Of a DNA stretch of 64,000 bases, positions 1 through 8,886 are shown in pieces. The notes under the pieces are model-generated. The model was not told where the DNA came from. It ran no database searches and saw only the letters and a list, made by a program, of their open reading frames with translations. Location: contig NZ_JAULSC010000008.1 in assembly GCF_030518195.1 (NCBI RefSeq), positions 1-64,000 on the forward strand. Direction: 5' to 3'. Each line of letters opens with the position of its first letter. The stretch's first letter is position 1. The translations under genes were made by a program, and so were the position numbers. Source of the DNA: Nocardioides cremeus (GTDB taxonomy: Bacteria > Actinomycetota > Actinomycetes > Propionibacteriales > Nocardioidaceae).

Positions 1-37
1 CCCGTCATCGTGCCTGTGACGCGCCCGTGAGAGCAGC

Positions 38-74
38 GACGGCCCGGTCCACCCCTGCGGTGGGCCGGGCCGTC
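38..74. terminator. Strong hairpin upstream of glnD
   Basis: Stem arms 38-53 and 59-74 pair over 16 positions (ten-base outer arm GACGGCCCGG with its exact complement, one T-G wobble, then CCACC/GGTGG) around the loop CCTGC. It lies 72 bases before the glnD start and has no T tract. It probably ends the transcript of the gene left of the window. A reading frame ending in TGA at 28-30 is open from the window edge, but its few codons do not identify a protein. Confidence 0.7.
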
Positions 75-145
75 GTCACGTCCGGCATGATCGGGGGCCA
101 CCACCAGCCCCGCTCCCACCCTCACCCCGACCCCAGGAGACCGAT

Positions 146-2365
146 GTGACGGCCACCGAGCGGGAGCAGCGCACGAGCGAGGCCGACGCGCTGTGCGCGG
201 CGGCGTACGAGAAGGCGGGCGGCGCCGACGTCGGCTCGGCGCTGGTGGCGGTGGGCGGCTACGGCCGCCGCGAGCTGGCCCCGCACTCCGACCTCGACGT
301 CGTGCTGGTGCTCGACGAGGGAGTCGAGTCCGGCGAGGTGGCCGAGCGGCTGTGGTACCCGCTCTGGGACTCCGGCACCACGATCGACCACTCGGTGCGC
401 GAGCTGCCCCAGATGCTCGCCGCCGCCGAGGCCGACCTCCGGGTCGCGCTGGGCCTGCTCGACGTGCGGCACCTGGCCGGCGACGCCAACCTGACCCTGC
501 GGCTGCGCGCCACGGTGCTGGCGCAGTGGCGCCGCAACGCCCGCGAGCGGCTCCCGGCCCTGCGCGAGCTGGTGCGCGCCCGCCACGAGCTGGTGGGCGA
601 GCTGGCGCACATGTCGGTGCCCGACGTGAAGGAGGCCGAGGGCGGCCTGCGCGACGCGACCGTGCTGCGCGCCCTGGTGGCGACCTGGTTGGTCGACGTG
701 CCGCACACCGACCTCGAGCGCGGCCGGCAGGCGCTCCTCGACGTCCGTGACCTCGTGCAGGCCGGGGCCGGGCGCGCCAGCGACCGCATCCCGCCCGAGA
801 CGTGGAGCGAGCTGGCCACCGGGCTGGGCATGACCGACGCGCGCAGCGCCCAGGTGCACGTGCGCACCCTGGGCCGGCGCATCACCCACCTGTCGCGGCT
901 GAGCTGGCGCCGCGTCGACGACTTCCTCGCACGGCCGGTCTCGGTGCGCACCGCCCGCAAGCCCGCGCTGTTCCCGATCGCCCCCGGCGTGGCGCTCGCC
1001 GGGCGCGAGATCGTCCTGGACCGCAAGGCCCGGCCCGCCGACGACCCCGTGCTGCTGCTGCGCGCGGCGGCCGCGGCCGCCGAGATGGACGCCGTCCTGG
1101 CCCCGCCGACCGCGGCGCGGCTGGCGCGCGAGGTCGCCGACCTGCCGCAGCCCTGGCCCACCGAGGCGCGCCAGCAGCTCGTGCGGCTGCTGGCCTCGGG
1201 ACGCGGGCTGCTGCCGGTCTGGGAGACCCTCGAGGAGACCGGTGCGCTGCCGCGGCTGCTGCCCGAGTGGGAACGCATCCGGCTGCTGCCGCACGCCTCG
1301 GCGATCCACCGCTTCACCGTCGACCGCCACGTCGTCGAGACCTGCATCGAGGCGTCCTCCCTGATCCGGCAGGTCAACCGGCCCGACGTGCTGATGGTCG
1401 CCGCGCTGCTGCACGACATCGGCAAGGGCAGCCTGACCGAGCACAGCGTCGCGGGGGAGCCGATCGCCCGCGAGATCGCGACCCGGATGGGCTTCGAGCC
1501 GGCCTCGGTCGACCTCATCGCCGGGCTGGTGCGCTGGCACCTGCTGCTCGCGGAGACCGCGACCACCCGCGACCACGACGACCCGGCCACCATCGAGCGG
1601 GTGGCCTCGCGGGTGGGCTCGACCGAGGCGCTCTCGCTGCTGACCGCGCTGACCGAGGCCGACGCCAAGGCCGCCTCCCCCCAGGCGTGGTCGAGCTGGC
1701 GCGCGGGCCTGGTGACCGAGCTCTCGCGCCGGGTGCACACCGCCCTCGACACCGGGCGCAGCCTGCCGGCCGTCGCCGACGAGGAGGTCGAGATCCCCCG
1801 GGCGGTCCGCAACGGCGCCGTCCACTTCGGTGTCGAGCCCACCCCGGACGGCACCCGCGTCACCGCGATCGCCCCCGACCGGGTCGGTCTGCTGGCCGAC
1901 TTCTCGGGGCTCTTCGCCCTGCAGCGCATCCCCGTGCGCTCGGCGCGCGCCTGGGCCCAGGAGCTCTACAGCGTGTCGGTCTGGGAGGTCGCCGAGCCCG
2001 GTCTCGACGTGCCCTACCTGCGCGAGCGGTACGAGGCGATCGCCGAGGGCCGGGTCGACCCCGCCGGACGCCTGCGTCCCGACCCGAGGGCGCTGGCCCC
2101 GACCGTGGAGGTGCGCCCCGACGCCTCGCGCTCGGCCACCGTGCTCGAGGTGCGCGCCGCCGACCAGCCGGGCGTCGTCCACCGCGTCTGCGCGGCGCTG
2201 GCCCAGCTCGACGTGGCGGTGCGCTCCGCGCACGTCGAGACCCTCGGGCCGCAGGCGGTCGACGTCTTCTACCTGCAGGAGGCCGCCGCCGGTGCGCTCT
2301 CCGAGACCCGGGCCGCGGACGCTGCGCACGCCGTCCGTGCGGCTCTCACCGTGGAGCCCCGTTAG
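146..2365 (+). CDS. glnD: [Protein-PII] uridylyltransferase / uridylyl-removing enzyme
   Basis: GlnD adds and removes a nucleotidyl group on PII signal proteins in response to glutamine and so controls nitrogen assimilation. The 739-residue product has the nucleotidyltransferase signature GGYGRRELAPHSDLD at residues 37-51, an HD hydrolase domain with His388 and HDIGKG beginning at His423, and two ACT domains near residues 572-640 and 665-735. It is shorter than the roughly 890-residue E. coli enzyme, mostly at the N terminus. The GTG start is preceded by AGGAGA at 135-140; the nearby ATG at 144 is followed at once by TGA, so it cannot be used. In other actinobacteria glnD follows amtB and glnB, which would lie left of the window. 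The last codon overlaps a TAGGCT box that probably serves ffh. Confidence 0.95.
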   Translation: MTATEREQRTSEADALCAAAYEKAGGADVGSALVAVGGYGRRELAPHSDLDVVLVLDEGVESGEVAERLWYPLWDSGTTIDHSVRELPQMLAAAEADLRVALGLLDVRHLAGDANLTLRLRATVLAQWRRNARERLPALRELVRARHELVGELAHMSVPDVKEAEGGLRDATVLRALVATWLVDVPHTDLERGRQALLDVRDLVQAGAGRASDRIPPETWSELATGLGMTDARSAQVHVRTLGRRITHLSRLSWRRVDDFLARPVSVRTARKPALFPIAPGVALAGREIVLDRKARPADDPVLLLRAAAAAAEMDAVLAPPTAARLAREVADLPQPWPTEARQQLVRLLASGRGLLPVWETLEETGALPRLLPEWERIRLLPHASAIHRFTVDRHVVETCIEASSLIRQVNRPDVLMVAALLHDIGKGSLTEHSVAGEPIAREIATRMGFEPASVDLIAGLVRWHLLLAETATTRDHDDPATIERVASRVGSTEALSLLTALTEADAKAASPQAWSSWRAGLVTELSRRVHTALDTGRSLPAVADEEVEIPRAVRNGAVHFGVEPTPDGTRVTAIAPDRVGLLADFSGLFALQRIPVRSARAWAQELYSVSVWEVAEPGLDVPYLRERYEAIAEGRVDPAGRLRPDPRALAPTVEVRPDASRSATVLEVRAADQPGVVHRVCAALAQLDVAVRSAHVETLGPQAVDVFYLQEAAAGALSETRAADAAHAVRAALTVEPR

Positions 2366-2368
2366 GCT
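2363..2368 (+). promoter_or_regulatory. Probable -10 box (TAGGCT) for ffh
   Basis: TAGGCT overlaps the TAG stop of glnD. It fits the actinobacterial TAnnnT -10 pattern and would start a leader of about 35 bases before the TTG start of ffh. No -35 element is obvious. Confidence 0.45.
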
Positions 2369-2410
2369 GGAGCCTCTACCCCCGCTCCGCCGACTCACCG
2401 AGGGACGCCC

Positions 2411-3985
2411 TTGTTCGCCACACTGTCCGACCGGCTCGCCGACACCTTCAAGAACCTCCGGGGGAAGGGTCGACTGTCCGAGGCCGACATCGACGCGACC
2501 GCGCGCGAGATCCGCATCGCGCTGCTCGAGGCCGACGTCGCCCTGCCGGTGGTCAAGGAGTTCGTCGGCGCGGTCAAGGAGCGAGCGCGCGGCGAGGAGG
2601 TCAGCGGTGCGCTGAACCCCGCCCAGCAGATCATCAAGATCGTCAACGAGGAGCTCGTGACGATCCTGGGCGGCGAGACCCGTCGGCTGCGCTACGCCAA
2701 GAACGGCCCCACCGTCATCATGCTCGCCGGCCTCCAGGGCGCCGGCAAGACCACGCTGGCCGCCAAGCTGGCGCTGTGGCTCAAGGACCAGGGCAAGTCC
2801 CCGATGCTGGTGGCCGCCGACCTGCAGCGCCCCAACGCGGTCAAGCAGCTGCAGGTCAACGGCGAGCGGGTCGGCGTGACCGTCTTCGCCCCCGAGCCCG
2901 GCAACGGCGTCGGCGACCCGGTGGCGGTGGCCCGCGGCTCGATCGAGGAGGCCAAGCGCACCCTGCACGACGTGGTCATCGTCGACACCGCCGGTCGCCT
3001 GGGCATCGACGCCGAGCTGATGAAGCAGGCCTCCGACATCCGCGACGCCGTCTCGCCCGACGAGGTGCTCTTCGTCGTCGACGCGATGATCGGCCAGGAC
3101 GCCGTGGTCACGGCGCAGTCCTTCCTCGACGGCGTCGGCTACGACGGCGTGGTGCTGACCAAGCTCGACGGTGACGCCCGCGGTGGCGCCGCCCTGTCGA
3201 TCGCCTCGATCACGGGCAAGCCGGTCATGTTCGCCTCCAACGGCGAGAAGCTGACCGACTTCGACCTCTTCCACCCCGACCGCATGGCCTCACGGATCCT
3301 CGACATGGGTGACGTGATGACCCTGATCGAGCAGGCCGAGAAGAGCTTCGACTCCGAGCAGGCGCTCAAGGCCGCGCAGAAGCTCAGCGGGCAGGGCGGC
3401 GAGTTCACCCTCGACGACTTCCTCGAGCAGATGCAGCAGGTGCGCAAGCTCGGCTCGATGTCGAAGATCATGGGGATGCTGCCCGGCATGGGGCAGTTCC
3501 GCGAGCAGCTCGAGAACTTCGACGAGCGCGAGATCGACCGCATCCAGGCCATCATCCAGTCGATGACCCCGGCCGAGCGGGCCAACCCCAAGATGATCGA
3601 CGGCTCGCGCCGCGCCCGCATCGCCAAGGGCTGCGGGCGCCAGGTCTCCGACGTCAACCAGCTCGTGGACCGCTTCTTCGAGGCGCGCAAGATGATGATG
3701 CAGATGGCCCGCGGCGGCGGGATGCCGGGGATGCCCGGCATGCCGGGGATGCCCGGGATGGGTGGCGGCAAGCGGGGCAAGGCCAAGCCGCAGCAGAAGA
3801 AGGGCAAGGGCGCCAAGCGCTCGGGCAACCCCGCGAAGGCCGCGCAGCAGGAGCAGGCGGCCAAGGAGAAGGCGGCGGCCGCGCCGGCCAACCCCTTCGG
3901 CACACCGGGCGGTGAGCCGGTCGACTACGAGAAGGCGGCAGCCGACCTGGACCTGCCCAAGGACTTCTCGAAGTTCCTCAAGTGA
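2411..3985 (+). CDS. ffh: Signal recognition particle protein Ffh
   Basis: Ffh is the GTPase subunit of SRP. It binds signal peptides of membrane proteins at the ribosome and 4.5S RNA, and docks with FtsY. The 524-residue product shows the N-terminal helical domain, the G1 loop GLQGAGKTT at residues 107-115, a DTAGR switch, the TKLDGDARGG motif and a methionine-rich M domain. The C terminus holds four MPG repeats followed by a lysine/alanine-rich tail, which is longer than in E. coli Ffh (about 450 residues) but common in actinobacteria. The start is TTG with GAGGGACG upstream. The stop overlaps the GTG start of the next gene (GTGA), so the two are probably translated in a coupled way. Confidence 0.96.
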   Translation: MFATLSDRLADTFKNLRGKGRLSEADIDATAREIRIALLEADVALPVVKEFVGAVKERARGEEVSGALNPAQQIIKIVNEELVTILGGETRRLRYAKNGPTVIMLAGLQGAGKTTLAAKLALWLKDQGKSPMLVAADLQRPNAVKQLQVNGERVGVTVFAPEPGNGVGDPVAVARGSIEEAKRTLHDVVIVDTAGRLGIDAELMKQASDIRDAVSPDEVLFVVDAMIGQDAVVTAQSFLDGVGYDGVVLTKLDGDARGGAALSIASITGKPVMFASNGEKLTDFDLFHPDRMASRILDMGDVMTLIEQAEKSFDSEQALKAAQKLSGQGGEFTLDDFLEQMQQVRKLGSMSKIMGMLPGMGQFREQLENFDEREIDRIQAIIQSMTPAERANPKMIDGSRRARIAKGCGRQVSDVNQLVDRFFEARKMMMQMARGGGMPGMPGMPGMPGMGGGKRGKAKPQQKKGKGAKRSGNPAKAAQQEQAAKEKAAAAPANPFGTPGGEPVDYEKAAADLDLPKDFSKFLK

Positions 3986-4368
3986 GGTCCGTGGTGGTGG
4001 TCGACTCGGCCAACGTGATCGGCAGCCGTCCCGACGGCTGGTGGAAGGACCGCGCCGCGGCGACCCGGCGCCTGCACGAGGCGCTGCTGGTGGCCGACGT
4101 GCCGGGCGACGAGATCGTGATGGTCCTCGAGGGCGGTGCCCGCGGTGGCGCCCGGCCCGGCAAGGACGCCCACGTGCGCATCGTGCACGCCCCCAAGGAG
4201 GGCGACGCGACCATCCTGGCCGAGGCCCAGCGCGCCGGCCAGCGAGGCTGCACCGTCACGGTCGTCACCGCCGACCGTGCCCTGGCCGCCAACGTCTCGG
4301 CCACCGGCGCCACCGTGGTGGGCCCGACCTGGCTGCTCGACCAGCTCGACAAGCTCGAGCACGGCTGA
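3982..4368 (+). CDS. NYN-domain (PIN-like) protein, putative ribonuclease
   Basis: A 128-residue single-domain protein. It opens with a hydrophobic strand and VDSANVIG, the acidic motif of NYN/PIN-fold nucleases, and keeps later acidic residues in a strand ending VTADRAL. Members of this fold cleave RNA with divalent metal ions, but no substrate can be named here. The GTG start overlaps the ffh stop by four bases, so the gene is in the ffh transcript; the same neighbour is frequent in actinobacteria. Some databases label this family as an NTP pyrophosphohydrolase; nothing in the sequence supports that over a NYN fold. Confidence 0.7.
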   Translation: MRSVVVVDSANVIGSRPDGWWKDRAAATRRLHEALLVADVPGDEIVMVLEGGARGGARPGKDAHVRIVHAPKEGDATILAEAQRAGQRGCTVTVVTADRALAANVSATGATVVGPTWLLDQLDKLEHG

Positions 4369-4397
4369 GCCTCCTCGCCCCGTCGGCCCGGACCGTT

Positions 4398-4403
4398 TAG
4401 CCT
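4398..4403 (+). promoter_or_regulatory. -10 box (TAGCCT) of a near-leaderless promoter
   Basis: TAGCCT is seven bases before the ATG at 4411, so transcription would begin at or next to the start codon. No ribosome-binding site is present, which agrees with a leaderless mRNA. Confidence 0.55.
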
Positions 4404-4410
4404 CGCGGGC

Positions 4411-5481
4411 ATGAGCGCGCTGAAGTTCTCCGGCCCGGTCCTGCCCGACGGTGGGAGCCGCGACCTGTACGTCGTCGACGGCCGGGTCACCTTCGAGCCC
4501 CAGCCCGGCGCCGAGACCGCCGCGCGCGGCTGGATCGTGCCCGGCCTGGTCGACGCGCACAACCACCTGGGCATGGAGGACCACGGGGCGGTGGGCGACG
4601 ACGAGGTCGAGGGCCAGGCCCTCGCCGACCGTGACGCCGGCGCCCTGCTGCTGCGCGACTGCGGGTCGCCGGCCGACACCCGCTGGGTGCACGAGCGCGA
4701 CGACCTGCCCCGGCTGGTGCGCGCCGGGCGCCACATCGCGCGCACCCGCCGCTACATCCGCAACTACGCCCACGAGGTCGAGCCCGAGGAGCTGTCGGCC
4801 TACGTCGCCCAGGAGGCGCAGGCCGGTGACGGGTGGGTCAAGCTGGTGGGGGACTGGATCTCCCGCGACGCCGGTGACCTGGCGCCGTCGTTCCCGCAGG
4901 AGAGCTTCGCCGAGGCCATCGAGGTGGCGCACCGCCACGGCGCCAAGGTGACCGCGCACTGCTTCGGCCACGACGTGCTGCAGGGCCTGCTCGACGCCGG
5001 CATCGACTGCATCGAGCACGGCACCGGGCTCGCCCTCGAGCAGGTCGAGCAGATGGCGGTCGCCGGGGTCGCGCTGGTGCCCACGGTGATGCAGACCGAC
5101 AAGTTCCCCGAGTTCGCCGCCCAGGGCCGCGAGAAGTTCCCGGCGTACGCCGGCACCATGGACCAGCTGCACGCCCGGCGCCGCGAGGTGCTGATGTCGG
5201 CGCACGAGGCCGGCGTGGCGCTCTACGTCGGCAGCGACGGCGGCGGCGCCCAGCGCCACGGCCACCTGGCCGGCGAGGTGCTGGCGATGGCACAGCTGGG
5301 GATGCCGGCCGCCGACGTGCTCGCCGCGGCGTCGTGGAAGGCGCGCGAGTGGCTGGGCTTCGAGGGGCTGGTCGAGGGCGCGAGCGCCGACTTCGTCGTC
5401 TACGACCGGGACCCGGCCCAGGACCTGACGGCGCTGTGGGAGCCCGCCTGCGTGGTGCTGCGCGGCCGCGTGGTCGCCTGA
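4411..5481 (+). CDS. Metal-dependent amidohydrolase (imidazolonepropionase-like)
   Basis: A 356-residue member of the amidohydrolase superfamily of TIM-barrel metal hydrolases. Visible metal-ligand motifs are VDAHNHLG after a short N-terminal beta sandwich, HCFGHD, IEHGTG and GSDGGG. These resemble the imidazolonepropionase/prolidase-like branch, whose members cleave cyclic amides or dipeptides. The first motif reads HNH rather than the common HxH with a small middle residue. There is no signal peptide, so it is cytoplasmic. It stands alone between the ffh pair and the rpsP operon, with its own leaderless promoter, and no neighbour hints at a substrate. Confidence 0.8.
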   Translation: MSALKFSGPVLPDGGSRDLYVVDGRVTFEPQPGAETAARGWIVPGLVDAHNHLGMEDHGAVGDDEVEGQALADRDAGALLLRDCGSPADTRWVHERDDLPRLVRAGRHIARTRRYIRNYAHEVEPEELSAYVAQEAQAGDGWVKLVGDWISRDAGDLAPSFPQESFAEAIEVAHRHGAKVTAHCFGHDVLQGLLDAGIDCIEHGTGLALEQVEQMAVAGVALVPTVMQTDKFPEFAAQGREKFPAYAGTMDQLHARRREVLMSAHEAGVALYVGSDGGGAQRHGHLAGEVLAMAQLGMPAADVLAAASWKAREWLGFEGLVEGASADFVVYDRDPAQDLTALWEPACVVLRGRVVA

Positions 5482-5514
5482 GCGGCAGGCGATTTCTCCC
5501 GACCCCCTCGGGTC

Positions 5515-5651
5515 TGGCATCATTCCACGCTGAGTCCTGCGCGTGCGGCCCCTCTCAACCGGACGCGTGGAGCCCATCGAGGAATCGAGTCCCGGTCCCC
5601 ACCTGGAGCCCCGGTCCTCACCACACACGACATCAAGGAGACACCACAACC
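5515..5651 (+). promoter_or_regulatory. rpsP promoter and 5' leader
   Basis: The segment 5515-5540 begins TGGCATCAT and continues ACGCTGAGTCCTGC. It matches 8326-8350 upstream of rplS almost base for base. CATCAT at 5518-5523 is the likely -10, giving a leader of about 120 bases before rpsP. AAGGAG at 5635-5640 is the ribosome-binding site. A leader of this length could carry regulation by a ribosomal protein, but no fold was proved. Confidence 0.5.
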
Positions 5652-6224
5652 GTGGCCGTCAAGATCCGTTTGAAGCGCCTGGGCAAGGTCCGGGTGCCGC
5701 AGTACCGCATCGTCGTCGTCGACTCGCGCAAGAAGCGCGACGGTCGCGTGATCGAGGAGATCGGCAAGTACCACCCCAAGGAGGACCCGTCGTACATCGA
5801 CGTCGTCTCCGACCGGGCGCAGTACTGGCTCTCCGTCGGCGCGCAGCCCAGCGACGCCGTCGCCGCGATCCTCAAGATCACCGGTGACTTCCAGAAGTAC
5901 CACGGCCTCCCGGGCGCCGAGGGCACGCTGAAGACCGCTGACGCCAAGCGCGACAAGCTCGACATCTTCAACGAGGCCCTCAAGGAGGCGCACGGCTCGT
6001 CCGGCGCCGCCGCGACGACCAAGAAGACTGCCGCCAAGAAGAGCGACGCCAAGGCCGAGGCCAAGGCGGAGGAGCCTGCTCCCGTCACCGCCGGCATGTC
6101 GCCGGAGGGTGCTGAGGACGAGGGCGCGGCCATCGAGGCCGCCGAGTCCAAGGCCGACAGCGAGCCCGGCACCGCCGACGCTGACAAGTCGGCCGACAAG
6201 GTCGCTGACGAGACCGGGGCCTGA
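5652..6224 (+). CDS. rpsP: 30S ribosomal protein S16 with long acidic tail
   Basis: S16 is a primary-binding protein of the small ribosomal subunit. The first 110 or so residues ([20 protein letters not shown] onward) are canonical. They are followed by a tail of about 80 residues rich in Ala, Glu, Asp and Lys, making 190 residues in total, whereas E. coli S16 has 82. The start is GTG at 5652 with AAGGAG eleven bases upstream; this gives the expected N terminus. It opens the operon rpsP-khpA, with rimM-trmD-rplS downstream. S2, encoded at 19101, has a similar low-complexity tail. Confidence 0.95.
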   Translation: MAVKIRLKRLGKVRVPQYRIVVVDSRKKRDGRVIEEIGKYHPKEDPSYIDVVSDRAQYWLSVGAQPSDAVAAILKITGDFQKYHGLPGAEGTLKTADAKRDKLDIFNEALKEAHGSSGAAATTKKTAAKKSDAKAEAKAEEPAPVTAGMSPEGAEDEGAAIEAAESKADSEPGTADADKSADKVADETGA

Positions 6225-6229
6225 GTCCC

Positions 6230-6472
6230 GTGCTCGCAGAGGCGCTGGAGCACCTGGTGCGCGGCATCGTCGACAACCCTGACGACGTCAGCGTGCGCGA
6301 CAAGGAGCTGCGCCGAGGTTCGGTGCTCGAGGTCCGGGTCCACCCCGACGACCTCGGCAAGGTGATCGGCCGGGGCGGTCGGACCGCCTCGGCGTTCCGC
6401 ACCGTCATCGGTGCGCTCGCCGGTCGCGGTGGGGCGCGCGTCGACTTCGTCGACGTCGACCGCCGGCACTGA
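6230..6472 (+). CDS. khpA: KH-domain RNA-binding protein KhpA
   Basis: An 80-residue single KH domain (type II) with the GxxG loop GRGG at residues 47-50. KhpA binds RNA, usually as a heterodimer with KhpB/Jag in Gram-positive bacteria, and affects cell-division mRNAs and small RNAs. Its place between rpsP and rimM is the standard one. The GTG start lies five bases after the rpsP stop. Confidence 0.92.
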   Translation: MLAEALEHLVRGIVDNPDDVSVRDKELRRGSVLEVRVHPDDLGKVIGRGGRTASAFRTVIGALAGRGGARVDFVDVDRRH

Positions 6473-6503
6473 TCCAGCACCGAGCAGCACCAGACACACA
6501 CAC

Positions 6504-6532
6504 CGACCCGCCCGGGACACTCGGGCGGGTCG
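6504..6532. terminator. Hairpin between khpA and rimM
   Basis: A perfect 11-bp stem (CGACCCGCCCG at 6504-6514 with its complement at 6522-6532) closes a 7-base loop and is followed by GCGTCATTT. It sits inside the conserved translation operon and would at least partly separate rpsP-khpA from rimM-trmD-rplS. Confidence 0.65.
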
Positions 6533-6556
6533 GCGTCATTTCGACAGGAGACAGCG

Positions 6557-7102
6557 GTGGAGACCATCGACGTGGTGGTGGGCAGGATCGGCAAGCCGCA
6601 CGGCCTGCGCGGCGAGGTGACCATCGACGTGCGCACCGACGAGCCGGGGCTGCGCTTCGCCGACGGCGCGGTGCTCGAGGCCGAGGCGCCGCGCGGCGCG
6701 GCCGCGACCTGGCGGAGCCTGCAGGTGGCCCGCACCCGCTGGCACCAGGGGGTGCTGCTGGTGACCTTCGAGGAGCTCGCCGACCGCAACGCCGCCGAGG
6801 CCGCGCGCGGGATCGTGCTGCACGCGCAGCTGCCCGCCGACGCGAGGCCGGAGGACCCCGAGGAGTTCTACGACCACCAGCTCGTGGGGCTCGCGGTCGT
6901 CGACACCGACGGCACCGCGCTCGGCACGATCACCTCGGTGGTCCACGGGGCCCAGGACCTGCTGGGGGTCAAGGCCCTCGACGGGCGCGACACCCTGGTG
7001 CCCTTCGTCGCGGCGCTGGTGCCCGAGGTCGACCTCGCGGCAGGGCGCGTCGTGGTGGCCGACCGCCCCGGGTTGGTCTCGCCGCTGCCCGACGACGACT
7101 GA
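6557..7102 (+). CDS. rimM: Ribosome maturation factor RimM
   Basis: RimM helps mature the head of the 30S subunit and binds S19. The 181-residue product has the N-terminal RimM barrel ([15 protein letters not shown] near residues 6-20) and a C-terminal PRC-barrel with EEFYDHQL, and is of normal length. The GTG start has ACAGGAGA just upstream. It follows a strong hairpin and precedes trmD by 19 bases, as in most bacteria. Confidence 0.95.
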   Translation: METIDVVVGRIGKPHGLRGEVTIDVRTDEPGLRFADGAVLEAEAPRGAAATWRSLQVARTRWHQGVLLVTFEELADRNAAEAARGIVLHAQLPADARPEDPEEFYDHQLVGLAVVDTDGTALGTITSVVHGAQDLLGVKALDGRDTLVPFVAALVPEVDLAAGRVVVADRPGLVSPLPDDD

Positions 7103-7121
7103 GCCGGCGAGGACGAGCACC

Positions 7122-8303
7122 GTGCGCCTGGACTACCTGACGATCTTCCCCGACTACCTCGCCCCGCTCGGGCTCTCGCTGCCCGGCAGGGCGGCCGCCA
7201 AGGGCCTGGTCGAGCTGCACGTGCACGACCTGCGCGGCTGGACCCACGACCGGCACCGCACCGTCGACGACACGCCGTACGGCGGTGGCGCCGGCATGGT
7301 GATGCGACCCGAGCCGTGGGGCGAGGCGCTCGACGAGCTGCTGGGCGGCCCCGGCTCGCCCGCGACCGTGGTGGTGCCCAGCCCCGCGGGGCGCCCGCTG
7401 ACCCAGGCGATGGCCCGCGAGCTGGCCACCCGTCCCCGGCTGCTCTTCGGCTGCGGGCGCTACGAGGGCATCGACCAGCGCGTGCTCGACCACGCCCGGG
7501 GCCGCGACGACGTCGAGGAGGTCGTCGAGGTCTCGCTGGGCGACTACGTGCTCAACGGCGGCGAGGTGGCCGCGCTGGCGGTGACCGAGGCCGTGGTGCG
7601 GCTGCTGCCGGGGTTCATGGGCAACGCCGCCTCCCTGGAGGAGGAGTCCCACGAGCAGGGGCTCCTGGAGTACCCCGTCTACACCAAGCCCGCGTCGTGG
7701 CGCGACCACGAGGTGCCGCCGGTGCTGCTGAGCGGCAACCACGCCGCGATCGCGGCCTGGCGCCACGCGCAGTCGCTGGAGCGCACCGCCGAGCGCCGCC
7801 CCGACCTGCTGCACGCCAGCCACGTGGCGGGGGAGTGGGAGGTCGTGCCCGCAGCGGCCGGCGACACCGCCGAGCTGCACGTGCTGACCCTGGCCTGCTG
7901 GGTCGGCGAGGCCCTGGTCAACGGCGACCTGACGATCCCCCCGCTGCACGAGTCGGTCGCCGACACCGCGGCCTCGCTGGTGCAGTGGGACACCTACGTC
8001 GTGCGGGTCGGTGGTCGCCTGGTGGGCTCGGTGCGCGGGCGGCTCGAGGACACCACCTGGGAGATCGGCCGGCTGATGGTGGCCCCCGACCTGCAGGGCC
8101 GCGGACTGGGCCGGGTGCTGCTCGAGCACGCCGAGCGGGTCGCCCCGCCCGGGGCGGCGGCGTACCGGCTGGTGACGGGCAAGCACAGCGAGGCCAACCT
8201 GCGCCGCTACAAGCGGGCGGGCTACCGGGTGCGCGAGGTGCTCGACGGGCCGTCGGGGCCCGCGGTGCTCACCAAGCAGCGGCGGCGGCCGGGCCGCGGC
8301 TGA
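7122..8303 (+). CDS. trmD: TrmD tRNA (guanine-N1)-methyltransferase fused to a GNAT acetyltransferase domain
   Basis: TrmD methylates N1 of G37 next to the anticodon using S-adenosylmethionine and prevents +1 frameshifting. Residues 1 to about 235 are a full Trm[20 protein letters not shown] (49-60), GRYEGIDQR (112-120) and the trefoil-knot SAM site [11 protein letters not shown] (138-148). Glu156 stands where E. coli has catalytic Asp169; this exchange seems usual in actinobacteria. Residues from about 238 to 385 form a second domain with the GNAT acetyl-CoA motif QGRGLG (325-330) and the family's C-terminal pattern [10 protein letters not shown] (359-368). Total length is 393, against about 230-280 for TrmD alone. 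The reading frame is continuous with no stop or internal ribosome-binding site at the junction. The acetylation substrate is unknown. Confidence 0.93.
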   Translation: MRLDYLTIFPDYLAPLGLSLPGRAAAKGLVELHVHDLRGWTHDRHRTVDDTPYGGGAGMVMRPEPWGEALDELLGGPGSPATVVVPSPAGRPLTQAMARELATRPRLLFGCGRYEGIDQRVLDHARGRDDVEEVVEVSLGDYVLNGGEVAALAVTEAVVRLLPGFMGNAASLEEESHEQGLLEYPVYTKPASWRDHEVPPVLLSGNHAAIAAWRHAQSLERTAERRPDLLHASHVAGEWEVVPAAAGDTAELHVLTLACWVGEALVNGDLTIPPLHESVADTAASLVQWDTYVVRVGGRLVGSVRGRLEDTTWEIGRLMVAPDLQGRGLGRVLLEHAERVAPPGAAAYRLVTGKHSEANLRRYKRAGYRVREVLDGPSGPAVLTKQRRRPGRG

Positions 8304-8325
8304 TTACGGCCCGCGGGCGCGGCTG

Positions 8326-8504
8326 TGGCAGACTTCGACGCTGGTCCTGCCGGACCGGAGGGCAGCCCCGAGGAACGCACGGGGGGCCCGCGTCGGACGC
8401 CTGCCACAGAGGGCGGCCCACGCCACCGGAGCAGACGGCGGGCCGCGACAATTCCTGCACCACCTGATTCCGCGGCTGGTCTGTGGCACCCGCGAGGAGA
8501 CACC
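8326..8504 (+). promoter_or_regulatory. rplS promoter and 5' leader
   Basis: The segment 8326-8350 (TGGCAGACT, then CGACGCTGGTCCTGC) closely repeats the rpsP promoter region at 5515-5540. CAGACT at 8329-8334 is the likely -10. The leader would be about 165 bases, GC-rich and able to fold. CGAGGAGA before the ATG is the ribosome-binding site. L19 is thus made from its own transcript as well as from the upstream operon. Confidence 0.5.
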
Positions 8505-8858
8505 ATGAGCAACAACCTGGTCGCCCAGATCGGCAACGACGTCAAGCGCGACGACAACCCCCACTTCCGTGCCGGTGACACCGTCAAGGTGCACGTGAAG
8601 GTCATCGAGGGCTCGCGCTCGCGCGTGCAGGTCTTCCAGGGCGTCGTCATCCGCGTGCAGGGCTCCGGCGTCGGCCGCACCTTCACCGTCCGCAAGGTCT
8701 CCTTCGGCGTCGGCGTCGAGCGCACCTTCCCGCTGCACTCCCCGATCTTCGAGACCATCGAGGTCGTGACCCGCGGTGACGTGCGCCGCGCGAAGCTCTA
8801 CTACCTGCGCAACCTGCGCGGCAAGGCCGCCAAGATCAAGGAGCGCCGCGACTCCTGA
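8505..8858 (+). CDS. rplS: 50S ribosomal protein L19
   Basis: L19 sits at the interface of the large and small subunits. The 117-residue protein is complete and canonical, with [13 protein letters not shown], the core [10 protein letters not shown] and the C-terminal [15 protein letters not shown]. It ends the conserved rpsP-khpA-rimM-trmD-rplS order but is separated from trmD by a 200-base leader with its own promoter-like sequence. Confidence 0.97.
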   Translation: MSNNLVAQIGNDVKRDDNPHFRAGDTVKVHVKVIEGSRSRVQVFQGVVIRVQGSGVGRTFTVRKVSFGVGVERTFPLHSPIFETIEVVTRGDVRRAKLYYLRNLRGKAAKIKERRDS

Positions 8859-8874
8859 TCCGCGACCCCTTCTC

Positions 8875-8880
8875 TACACT
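8875..8880 (+). promoter_or_regulatory. Leaderless -10 box (TACACT) for lepB
   Basis: TACACT is exactly six bases before the GTG at 8887. There is no Shine-Dalgarno sequence between them, which points to a leaderless transcript. Confidence 0.65.
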
Positions 8881-8886
8881 CGCCGC

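Noticed and set aside
1..30. C-terminal codons of glnB or another PII-related gene at the window edge
   Set aside because: The nine codons before the TGA do not match a PII C terminus, and the stretch is too short to identify.
122..3274. A 1050-codon open frame antisense to glnD and ffh, and many similar long antisense frames throughout
   Set aside because: In GC-rich actinobacterial DNA the antisense frame of a real gene is often open. These lack family motifs, have His/Arg/Gly-rich composition and no start signals.
3714..3770. Repeated GGGATGCCGGG units in ffh as a DNA repeat
   Set aside because: They encode the MPG repeats of the methionine-rich SRP M domain, a normal feature of Ffh.
7560..7600. 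Glu156 replacing the catalytic Asp of E. coli TrmD
   Set aside because: From memory of actinobacterial TrmD sequences the Asp-to-Glu exchange at this place is common, so it does not imply an inactive enzyme.
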